Assembly: GCA_016927155.1 (NCBI GenBank) | Contig: JAFGNE010000045.1 | Span: forward strand, 1-5,008 | Origin: Candidatus Peregrinibacteria bacterium | Lineage (GTDB): Bacteria; Patescibacteriota; Gracilibacteria; UM-FILTER-43-11 | Direction of reading: 5' to 3' | DNA: 5,008 nucleotides | Shown here: positions 1 through 5,008 of the stretch, one piece after another | Numbering within the stretch: the first letter of the stretch is position 1 | How the letters are laid out: the number at the start of each line of letters is the position of its first letter | Position numbers and translations under genes: made by a program | Notes under the pieces: generated by a model | The model's input: the letters and a program-made list of their open reading frames with translations, nothing else | Database searches by the model: none | Told to the model about the DNA's origin: nothing

Positions 1-2
1 CG

Positions 3-599
3 GCCGAGAGGGCAGCCCGATGCACCAAAAAACCCCTCGTAAACGCCGGGGACGGGGCAAACCAGCATCCCACGCAGGCGCTTCTCGACATGCTGACCAT
101 CAAGCGCGAAACGGGCCGGATCGACGGGCTTACTTTAAGCTTTGTCGGCGACCTGAAACATGGCCGCACAATCCATTCACTCCTTTATCTTTTTGTCCAT
201 TATAAAATCCGGAAAATTTTCCTGATAAGCCCGAAAGAACTGAGGCTGCCGCGGATGTATCTGGACCTTTTAAAAAAAGCCGGAATTCCCTTTGTTGAAA
301 CCGCCGACATCAAAAAGGCTATAAACGAAACGGATATTTTATACATGACCCGCATTCAGCGGGAAAGGTTTAAAAGCCAAAAGGAATATTTAAAACTCAA
401 AGGCGTTTACAGGCTCACGCCCGCCTGGGTCAGAAAAGGCAAAAAAACACTGCGCGTCCTGCATCCCCTGCCCCGCGTGGATGAAATCACGGCAGAAGTG
501 GACGCCATGCCCCAGGCCGCGTACTTCAGACAGGCGGAAAACGGGCTCTGCATGAGGATGGCAATATTAAAAAACATAGGGAATAAAGTTAAGGAATAA
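3..599 (+). CDS. pyrB: Aspartate carbamoyltransferase catalytic chain, 5'-truncated by window edge
   Basis: This enzyme joins carbamoyl phosphate and aspartate to give N-carbamoyl-aspartate, the committed step of de novo pyrimidine synthesis in the cytoplasm. The reading frame is open from base 3, well before the first ATG at base 90, and 198 residues are visible. Against the E. coli chain (311 aa) about 112 N-terminal residues are missing, including the STRT phosphate-binding loop. Visible motifs, numbered in the fragment, are NAGDGANQHPTQ (14-25; H22 and Q25 match E. coli H134 and Q137), VGDLKHGRTIHS (48-59; R55 matches R167), YMTRIQRER (114-122; R117 and Q119 match R229 and Q231) and LHPLPRVDE (153-161, the 240s-loop end that closes on substrate). 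The aspartate-binding residues are therefore intact. The sequence resembles the E. coli/archaeal type. No regulatory chain gene (pyrI) follows; pyrC begins 47 bases after the stop, which suggests an operon. Identity is very secure. Confidence 0.97.
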   Translation, partial: AERAARCTKKPLVNAGDGANQHPTQALLDMLTIKRETGRIDGLTLSFVGDLKHGRTIHSLLYLFVHYKIRKIFLISPKELRLPRMYLDLLKKAGIPFVETADIKKAINETDILYMTRIQRERFKSQKEYLKLKGVYRLTPAWVRKGKKTLRVLHPLPRVDEITAEVDAMPQAAYFRQAENGLCMRMAILKNIGNKVKE

Positions 600-646
600 G
601 GGGAACCTCGTCCTTAATTTTTATTTTCATCCTGATTCCCTAAATT

Positions 647-1870
647 ATGAACAAATTCCTTATTAAAAACGGCCGTGTCATTGATCCTGTTACGCATCGC
701 GATGCGGTGGGCGATATCCTGATCGTCGAAGGCGTCGTTACCGGAACCGGTCGTATAGCCAATCCGGAAGGGGTGAACATGATTGACGCCGCAGGAAAAC
801 TTGTCATTCCCGGCCTGGTGGACCTCCACGTTCATTTGCGCGATATGGAAGAGGCGGATAAAGAAACTATTGAAAGCGGAACACGGGCGGCCCGGAAGGG
901 CGGAGTCACGAGCCTTTTTGCCATGCCCAACACCCGTCCGCCGCTCGACAGCATTGAAATTCTCACCCGCTACATGAAATTGGCTGAAAAAACAGCACAT
1001 GTCCGGGTTTACCTCACCGGAAGCATCACCCGGGGGCTGGACGGCAAAGAATTGACCGACTTTAAATCTTTTTCTGAAAAACTGGGTATAAAAATGGTGA
1101 CGGACGACGGATACGACGTGAATGACGAAAAGCTCCTGGAATCCGCTTATCAAAAAGCGGCGGAAATAGGGCTTTTTTTGTTAACCCATCCCGAGGCGGA
1201 AAATGAAAAAACAGGATCCAATGAAAGGGAATGGAAAGCGGTGGAACGCGGCATAAAATTAGCCTTAAAAACAGGCGCCAAAGCCCATTTCACCCACTTG
1301 AGCACAAGGGAATCCATCGGCCTCGTCCGGCAAGCCAAAAAAGAAAGCGATAAGATCACCTGTGACATCACGCCCCATCATTTCACGTTTACGGAAAAAG
1401 AGGCGGAAAGGTCAGGCACTTTGGCTAAAGTGAATCCTCCGCTCCGCAAAGAAGCGGACAGGCTCGCTTTGATTGAAGGTGTCCGCGATGGCACGGTAGA
1501 CGCGATCGTGACTGACCACGCCCCCCACCGCGCGCAGGACAAGACGGATGACTGGGAAAAATCAGCTTATGGCATTTCCGGCCTGGAAACGCTGCTTCCC
1601 GCCGCGATCACGGAACTGCATCTGAAAAATGGGATCGACCTTTTCACGGTCATCCGGCTGATGACCTCTTCACCCGCCGGAATCGCCGGAATTGATGCCG
1701 GGCGCCTGCAAGCGGGCGCGGACGCCGATCTGGTTATTGTGGATATGGAACAAAAAAAGACCGTGGACCGCATGACTTTCGTTTCCAAAGGAAAAAATAC
1801 CCCGTTCCATGGAATGGAATTAAAGGGCTGGCCGGTCATGACATTTTGCCAGGGCACTTTATATCAGTAA
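647..1870 (+). CDS. pyrC: Dihydroorotase (class I-like, amidohydrolase superfamily)
   Basis: This zinc enzyme cyclises N-carbamoyl-aspartate to dihydroorotate, the step after PyrB. The 407-residue protein shows the amidohydrolase layout: an N-terminal beta-sandwich piece (about 1-50), the metal motif DLHVHLRD (59-66; H61 and H63 as metal ligands, R65 as substrate ligand), MPNT (93-96, N95 substrate contact), TDDG (152-155; D153 fits the bridging aspartate of Aquifex-type class I enzymes in place of a carboxylated lysine), THPE (180-183, H181 ligand), HFTHLST (214-220, H217 ligand) and VTDHAPH (288-294, catalytic D290). A C-terminal sandwich with GADADLVIVD closes the barrel. The H181-to-H217 spacing is 36 residues, shorter than the roughly 50 I recall for Bacillus and Aquifex enzymes. 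The ATG at 647 puts the usual FLIKNGRVID start at the N-terminus. No Shine-Dalgarno precedes it; the upstream bases are pyrimidine- and A-rich. The start lies 47 bases after pyrB, so co-transcription is likely. A hydantoinase is less likely given the HVHLR and TDHAPH context and the pyrB neighbour. Confidence 0.95.
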   Translation: MNKFLIKNGRVIDPVTHRDAVGDILIVEGVVTGTGRIANPEGVNMIDAAGKLVIPGLVDLHVHLRDMEEADKETIESGTRAARKGGVTSLFAMPNTRPPLDSIEILTRYMKLAEKTAHVRVYLTGSITRGLDGKELTDFKSFSEKLGIKMVTDDGYDVNDEKLLESAYQKAAEIGLFLLTHPEAENEKTGSNEREWKAVERGIKLALKTGAKAHFTHLSTRESIGLVRQAKKESDKITCDITPHHFTFTEKEAERSGTLAKVNPPLRKEADRLALIEGVRDGTVDAIVTDHAPHRAQDKTDDWEKSAYGISGLETLLPAAITELHLKNGIDLFTVIRLMTSSPAGIAGIDAGRLQAGADADLVIVDMEQKKTVDRMTFVSKGKNTPFHGMELKGWPVMTFCQGTLYQ

Positions 1871-1905
1871 ATTTTCCTTGCCCTCGCCCCTACTCTTGCG
1901 CTATC

Positions 1906-1919
1906 TTTAACATGTTAAA
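1906..1919. repeat. 14-base perfect palindrome in the pyrC-NIF3 gap
   Basis: TTTAACATGTTAAA reads identically on both strands and ends 17 bases before the NIF3-like start codon, in a 66-base gap. It could be an operator for a dimeric regulator. A weak promoter-like pair, TTGCCC at 1878 and TATCTT at 1902 with an 18-base spacer, overlaps its left edge, so binding here could control a separate transcript for the NIF3-like gene. There is no G/C-rich stem, so it is not a terminator. The palindrome is seen directly; function is inference. Confidence 0.4.
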
Positions 1920-1936
1920 AAATAAACAATAAAAAT

Positions 1937-2893
1937 ATGCTGCTCAACAAAATACTCGAGCTGGGGATTGAAATGGCCATCGCCGCCGACCCTCGCGGAA
2001 AGAAAGAAATCGCGGAACTTTTAAAACGCCGTAAGGCGAATTATGAAAAACTCGACACCAAAGAAAAGGTATTTTTCGATATGGAACGCCTGAAAAACCC
2101 TTACGATGACTCGCGCATCCACCACAAAAACAGCGACAAAGAAGAAATCAAAACCGTGTTCACGGGAATTGACATGGACAGCACCGAACTCCTGCTGGCT
2201 CATGAGCTCAATAAAAACGGCAGAAAAATAGACCTGGTGCTGGGCCACCATCCCAAAGGGCGCGCCCTCCTGAATTTAGGTGAAGTGATGGACATTCAAA
2301 ACGACATCTTCGCCGAATACGGTGTTCCTATCAATGTGGCGGAAAAATTGATGAACCCGCGGATTGATGAAATCGCCCGCGCGGTGCACCCCATCAATTT
2401 CCTGAGGGAAATCGATACGGCTAAACTGCTGGGCCTCAATTATGCCAACACACACACGATCGCTGACAACCTCGCTTACCGGTTTTTGAAAAAAAATGTC
2501 TGCGATGGGAAAAAATACCGCACGGTAGGCGATGTGATTGAAACTCTCGTCAAAATCCCGGAATACAAAATCAGCTGTAAGCAGGGTAATCCGCCTATTG
2601 TGGCTTCGGGCGATAAGAACGCGCGGGCGGGCAATGTGGCACCGATTCTCATTACCGGCGGCACCAGCGGCAGCGAAAAAATCTACGAAAAACTTTCCCA
2701 TGCGGGCGTGGGGACGGCTATCGGCATGCATTTGAGCGAAAAACACCGTGAGGAAGCGGAAAAATTCCATATCAATGTGATCGTGGCGGGTCATATTGCC
2801 AGCGATTCGCTGGGCATGAACCTCTTCCTTGATCAGATTGAAAAGAAAGGGGTGAAAATCATTCCCTGTGGCATGATACGCGTGAAGCGTTAA
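1937..2893 (+). CDS. NIF3 / DUF34-family metal-binding protein (NGG1p-interacting factor 3-like)
   Basis: This 318-residue protein belongs to the NIF3 (DUF34, YbgI/YqfO) superfamily, whose members form toroidal oligomers with a dinuclear metal site and whose physiological role is unsettled; the database name GTP cyclohydrolase 1 type 2 should not be read as proven activity. Visible hallmarks are GIDMDST (77-83), the paired histidines of LGHHPKG (102-108; H104, H105), HTIAD (173-177; H173 and D177, matching the HTxxD of the family) and GHIASDS (285-291; H286 and D290 with the H+4 spacing of the last metal pair, Asp where YbgI has Glu). Residues 1-70 form a charged, probably helical N-terminal extension absent from short YbgI proteins. 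The whole matches a longer archaeal/clostridial-type subfamily as I remember it. The gene lies 66 bases after pyrC in the same direction and ends 95 bases before the next gene. The ATG at 1937 has an A-rich leader with no Shine-Dalgarno. Family assignment is good; the substrate is unknown. Confidence 0.85.
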   Translation: MLLNKILELGIEMAIAADPRGKKEIAELLKRRKANYEKLDTKEKVFFDMERLKNPYDDSRIHHKNSDKEEIKTVFTGIDMDSTELLLAHELNKNGRKIDLVLGHHPKGRALLNLGEVMDIQNDIFAEYGVPINVAEKLMNPRIDEIARAVHPINFLREIDTAKLLGLNYANTHTIADNLAYRFLKKNVCDGKKYRTVGDVIETLVKIPEYKISCKQGNPPIVASGDKNARAGNVAPILITGGTSGSEKIYEKLSHAGVGTAIGMHLSEKHREEAEKFHINVIVAGHIASDSLGMNLFLDQIEKKGVKIIPCGMIRVKR

Positions 2894-2930
2894 AAGAACA
2901 TAACCCAGATGGCGCGCAAGGGTTGCTCCA

Positions 2931-2959
2931 TTGATTTTCGGGGTGTTTTTTGCTATAAT
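2931..2959 (+). promoter_or_regulatory. Sigma70-type promoter for the zinc-ribbon gene
   Basis: A -35 hexamer TTGATT (2931-2936) is followed after exactly 17 bases by a perfect -10 TATAAT (2954-2959). The -10 is preceded by TGC, giving a TGnTATAAT-like extended -10. The predicted transcript start is near 2966, about 23 bases before the ATG at 2989, leaving a short A-rich leader. It is the best-matching promoter in the window. It also separates this gene from the pyrB-pyrC-NIF3 group upstream. Confidence 0.75.
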
Positions 2960-2980
2960 AAAAAGATTTAAAAAAACACC
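2942..2980. repeat. Perfect 10-base inverted repeat bracketing the -10 element
   Basis: GGTGTTTTTT (2942-2951) and its exact complement AAAAAACACC (2971-2980) flank a 19-base centre that holds the -10 TATAAT and the predicted transcript start. As DNA it could be a two-site operator. As RNA only the right arm would lie in the transcript from this promoter, so a leader hairpin is not expected; a transcript reading through from upstream could form it. The repeat is seen directly; the role is inferred. Confidence 0.5.
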
Positions 2981-2988
2981 AAAACAAA

Positions 2989-3336
2989 ATGGAGCACTTA
3001 AACCACCATGAAATCCACGATATCATCACACAAATCTCGCAATCGCTGAACTGCCCCAAATGCCACGCGAAAATTTTGCCGCATGACATCAAAATCACGG
3101 ACATTTCCGGGGATGAGTGCTTCTTCGACGTGAACTGCCACCGCTGCGACACGGAAATGACGCTTTCGGCCCATATTGAAAAAACACCGAATGACGTGGC
3201 CCAGACCTACAACAAATCCTCCCAGATCCTGCACGACAACTGGGTGGAAGAAGAAATTTCGGAGCGCGACGTGTGGGCTATTCGCCAGGAACTGAATCAT
3301 TTTTGCGGATCCTTCATTGAAGCTTTCACCCGCTAA
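2989..3336 (+). CDS. Uncharacterised small protein with zinc-ribbon-like CxxC...CxxC motif
   Basis: The 115-residue product has no family I can name with certainty. Residues 1-20 are histidine-rich and probably helical. Next comes CPKC (22-25), then about 24 residues of likely beta-strand including GDECFFDVNC, then CHRC (50-53). The four cysteines C22, C25, C50 and C53 fit a zinc ribbon, with an extra cysteine at 44. The C-terminal third is acidic and then helical (SERDVWAIRQELNHFCGSFI, 91-110), resembling the C-terminal tail of small hypothetical proteins I recall from Patescibacteria. No signal peptide or membrane segment is seen, so it is likely cytoplasmic, possibly binding nucleic acid or a protein partner. 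It has its own strong promoter just upstream. Its TAA stop overlaps the dnaA stop on the other strand. The start at 2989 is the first ATG after the predicted transcript start; no Shine-Dalgarno is present. Confidence 0.8.
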   Translation: MEHLNHHEIHDIITQISQSLNCPKCHAKILPHDIKITDISGDECFFDVNCHRCDTEMTLSAHIEKTPNDVAQTYNKSSQILHDNWVEEEISERDVWAIRQELNHFCGSFIEAFTR

Positions 3337-4748
3337 TGGATCCCGACTTCTTTGGCGATCGCATTGATGTCCCGCAAAAGCTGGCGGTCGTTTTTCAGCT
3401 GTTCGTTCATTTTTTCAACGGCATGCATCACGGTGGTGTGGTTGCGGTCCCCTAAAGTCCGGCCGATTTTGGCAAGCGACATCCTGAGCTTCGTTTTAGC
3501 CAGGTACATGATGACCTGCCGGGGGACCATGCACTCACGCGCGCGCGACTCGCCGATCACTTCACTGCGGGACACGGTAAAATACTGGGAAACGGAATCG
3601 ATAAGCATTTCAATGGTTACGGCGCTCCTGGGAATAGGGTCGTTTTCGATAAAACCGATCATCTTCACTTCTTTTTGGGTCTGCCGGATCATTTCCGCAA
3701 CGGCTTTCACGGTGGGCGACGTATGCGCAAGCTCATACTGGCCAATGGCCTGCTTGAGCACGCCTTCAAGCACCCTGACGCTTGTTACAATATTGAAAGC
3801 GATGAATTCCAAAACCTCACGGCTGATGATCACCTGCGCTTCCTGGCATTTGCTCTGCAAAATAGCCAGGCGGGTTTCGTAATCAGGCATTTTCACATCC
3901 ACGATCATGCCGGACTCAAAACGGGATACAAGGCGTTCATTCAAAAGGGTGAGTTCGTGGGGCGGCCTGTCGGAACTGATGATGATCTGCTTGCCGGATT
4001 CATAGAGCGAATTGAAAGTATGGAAAAATTCCTCCTGGGTCCTGTCCTTATTGGCGATAAACTGGATATCATCGATGATCAGCGCATCCACCCGGCGGTA
4101 TTTGTTGCGGAAACGCTCCATGTTCTTGTTCTGGATAGAGTCGACCACCTCATTGGTGAAATTTTCGGTAGTGGTGTAAACGATAACCCGCGTCGGGTCA
4201 TTCTTCAGCATCTCATTGCCGGTGCCCTGCAATAAATGGGTTTTACCAAGCCCGACGCCGCCATAGATAAAAAGCGGATTGTAATTTTGGCCCGGATATT
4301 TGGCTACGTTCTGGCACGCCGCATGGGCTAACCGGTTTTCGGGGGAAGTGACAAAATTTTCCAGCGTGTATTTGGGGTTCAGAATCTTGGAAACGACGCC
4401 GTTTTCGTACTTGATTTCATTTTTCTTGGGAAGTTTGCGCGAAGAAGGTTTTTCGGGGAAATGCTTAAGGATATCGATAACGCGGGGGTCGTTATCGCCA
4501 AGGGTAAGATCGACCTGGTAAACGACCGATTTGATGGAAGGGTCGATCTTTTTTGCCGCTTCCAGGGTAATGTGGGCGAAATGCTGGGAATGCCAGTTGA
4601 CAAAAAAAGGAAGGGGCAGGCCAACGGTCAAAAAACCATTTTCCAGAGAAAGTACGGCGGTATTCTTAAACCAGGTGATGATCTCGGAGCGGCCTAGGGT
4701 GGTGGCGAGCTCGCTTACGATGGTGATCCAAAAGTCCTTCAGGTTCAT
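3333..4748 (-). CDS. dnaA: Chromosomal replication initiator protein DnaA
   Basis: DnaA is the AAA+ ATPase that binds DnaA boxes at the origin, melts it and recruits the replicative helicase. At 471 residues it is near the family's usual length and complete. Domain I (1-85) carries the W7 and W26 region (FW..., TWFKNT). Domain II is a short linker (about 86-125). Domain III (about 126-340) has Walker A GGVGLGKT (163-170), Walker B LIIDDIQF (223-230), sensor I IISSD (256-260), the arginine-finger box ERLVSRFESG (271-280, R276) and sensor II VRVLEG (324-329, R325). Domain IV (about 375-471) has the helix-turn-helix with SRARE (401-405) and the signature GDRNHTTVMHA (433-443). The usual signature is GGRDHTTV or GNRDHTTV, so the Asp before His is Asn here. 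The ATG at 4748 is the only start codon before an in-frame TAA upstream; there is no Shine-Dalgarno. It lies downstream of an RseP-like gene on the same strand; no dnaN is adjacent. Confidence 0.98.
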   Translation of the reverse strand: MNLKDFWITIVSELATTLGRSEIITWFKNTAVLSLENGFLTVGLPLPFFVNWHSQHFAHITLEAAKKIDPSIKSVVYQVDLTLGDNDPRVIDILKHFPEKPSSRKLPKKNEIKYENGVVSKILNPKYTLENFVTSPENRLAHAACQNVAKYPGQNYNPLFIYGGVGLGKTHLLQGTGNEMLKNDPTRVIVYTTTENFTNEVVDSIQNKNMERFRNKYRRVDALIIDDIQFIANKDRTQEEFFHTFNSLYESGKQIIISSDRPPHELTLLNERLVSRFESGMIVDVKMPDYETRLAILQSKCQEAQVIISREVLEFIAFNIVTSVRVLEGVLKQAIGQYELAHTSPTVKAVAEMIRQTQKEVKMIGFIENDPIPRSAVTIEMLIDSVSQYFTVSRSEVIGESRARECMVPRQVIMYLAKTKLRMSLAKIGRTLGDRNHTTVMHAVEKMNEQLKNDRQLLRDINAIAKEVGIH

Positions 4749-4804
4749 AGCGGGGAAACTTAAAAAACACCGGCCATCATTTTATTTTGGTTTTGGGGAA
4801 CCTC

Positions 4805-4833
4805 ATTCTAAATAATCATTGTACCTTTTGCAA
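4805..4833 (-). promoter_or_regulatory. Candidate sigma70-type promoter for dnaA
   Basis: Read on the minus strand, TTGCAA (4833-4828) and TAGAAT (4810-4805) are separated by exactly 17 bases, giving a plausible -35/-10 pair between the RseP-like stop and dnaA. The transcript would start near 4798, with a leader of about 50 bases. A second -10-like TACAAT lies inside the spacer (4823-4818) but lacks a well-placed -35; TTGTCA sits 22 bases upstream of it. dnaA can therefore be expressed independently of the upstream protease gene. Confidence 0.55.
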
Positions 4834-4843
4834 AACGTTTCGC
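4830..4843. repeat. Near-perfect 14-base palindrome over the dnaA -35 region
   Basis: GCAAAACGTTTCGC is palindromic apart from one mismatched pair, with a perfect 8-base core AAACGTTT. It overlaps the candidate -35 hexamer of dnaA, the position expected of a repressor operator. The central CG flanked by A and T runs is the general style of LacI-family sites, but no regulator gene is in view. It does not resemble a DnaA box. Seen directly; function is inference. Confidence 0.35.
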
Positions 4844-4854
4844 GTTGACAAGGA

Positions 4855-5008
4855 TTATTTCAATAGGTTCAGAATATCGTGCCACGTGATCACAAAAATA
4901 AGGACCATCAACAGGGCAAACCCCGCCGTGTGGATGATGCTTTCCCACTTGGCGTTGGCACGCCGGCGGGTAATGATTTCATAAACAATGAACAGGAACC
5001 GGCCGCCG
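4855..5008 (-). CDS. rseP: RseP-like site-2 (RIP) membrane metalloprotease, C-terminal end only
   Basis: The frame enters from the right edge and gives 50 residues to a TAA at 4857-4855. It begins GGRFLFIVYEII, which fits the tail of the conserved LDGGR motif of PDZ-containing site-2 proteases (the cut codon ends in C, compatible with the zinc-ligand Asp as GAC). The usual basic stretch TRRRANAK and a final hydrophobic segment (about residues 25-48, with HTAGFALLM) follow, matching the last transmembrane helix of RseP/YluC. Such proteases sit in the inner membrane and cut transmembrane substrates such as anti-sigma factors and signal-peptide remnants. The HExxH zinc site lies outside the window. 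The stop is 106 bases upstream of the dnaA start. The assignment rests on 50 residues, so an ortholog name is likely but not certain. Confidence 0.78.
   Translation of the reverse strand, partial: GGRFLFIVYEIITRRRANAKWESIIHTAGFALLMVLIFVITWHDILNLLK

Larger units (their letters stand above)
4749..4854. other. rseP-dnaA intergenic region without DnaA-box cluster
   Basis: These 106 bases hold the candidate dnaA promoter and the palindrome over its -35. I find no TTATCCACA-type DnaA box or iterated motif on either strand, and no G/C-rich hairpin with a T run after the RseP-like stop. It is therefore not an evident replication origin, and there is no visible terminator between the two genes. Confidence 0.5.

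Noticed and set aside
614..1153. A long minus-strand open frame opposite pyrC
   Set aside because: It lies antisense to clear pyrC coding sequence and its translation resembles no protein; it is a shadow of the real frame.
2276..2794. A 172-residue minus-strand open frame opposite the NIF3-like gene
   Set aside because: It is fully antisense to a conserved protein and shows no recognisable motif or start context.
2902..2924. AACCC...GGGTT stem after the NIF3-like stop as a terminator
   Set aside because: The stem is only 5 pairs with a 13-base loop and no T run follows it directly.
3307..3343. Two GGATCC sites around the convergent stop codons as a bidirectional terminator
   Set aside because: Pairing gives only 6 base pairs with a 25-base loop and no T runs on either side; it is probably chance.
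3675..4235. Plus-strand open frames opposite dnaA
   Set aside because: They are mirror frames of a highly conserved gene with no independent support.
600..4804. GGGGAACCTC shared at 600-609 and 4795-4804
   Set aside because: There are only two copies, far apart and in unlike positions relative to genes; coincidence is likely.
4845..4873. TTGACA on the plus strand as a promoter -35
   Set aside because: No acceptable -10 lies 16-18 bases downstream, and it would point antisense into rseP.
4929..4937. TGTGGATGA, one mismatch from a DnaA box
   Set aside because: It is a single copy inside the RseP-like coding sequence (Ile-Ile-His-Thr codons) with no cluster.
4787..4984. A plus-strand open frame over the dnaA-rseP gap
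   Set aside because: The minus-strand frame at 4855-5008 gives a recognisable RseP C-terminus, so the plus frame is a shadow.

Overview
This 5 kb window carries six protein genes and no RNA genes, transposons or CRISPR arrays. The gene content is bacterial. The DnaA sequence, the compact DnaA linker, the lone dnaA flanked by an RseP-type protease, and the small zinc-ribbon protein together remind me of Candidate Phyla Radiation (Patescibacteria) genomes. This placement rests on recalled family resemblance and is only moderately sure. Base composition is roughly balanced, and coding density is high, with gaps of 47 to 106 bases.

Left half, plus strand: the C-terminal two thirds of aspartate carbamoyltransferase (pyrB, cut by the window edge), then dihydroorotase (pyrC), then a 318-residue NIF3/DUF34-family metal protein. 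PyrB and PyrC catalyse consecutive steps of de novo UMP synthesis (carbamoyl aspartate formation, then its cyclisation to dihydroorotate). The NIF3-like gene follows pyrC by 66 bases and could be co-transcribed, although a 14-base perfect palindrome sits in that gap.

Middle: a well-formed sigma70-type promoter (TTGATT, 17-base spacer, TGCTATAAT) drives a 115-residue uncharacterised protein with a CxxC...CxxC zinc-ribbon-like motif. A perfect 10-base inverted repeat brackets the -10 element of this promoter.

Right half, minus strand: dnaA, the replication initiator, complete with all domains, converges on the zinc-ribbon gene so tightly that the two stop codons overlap by 4 bases. Upstream of dnaA lies a candidate promoter with a palindrome over its -35, and then the last 50 residues of an RseP-like site-2 protease, cut by the window edge. 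No dnaN and no DnaA-box cluster are visible beside dnaA.

None of the four visible gene starts has a Shine-Dalgarno sequence. I see no clear new multi-gene system here. The items most worth a second look are the zinc-ribbon gene with its bracketed promoter, the swapped residues in the DnaA DNA-binding signature, and the absence of Shine-Dalgarno motifs.
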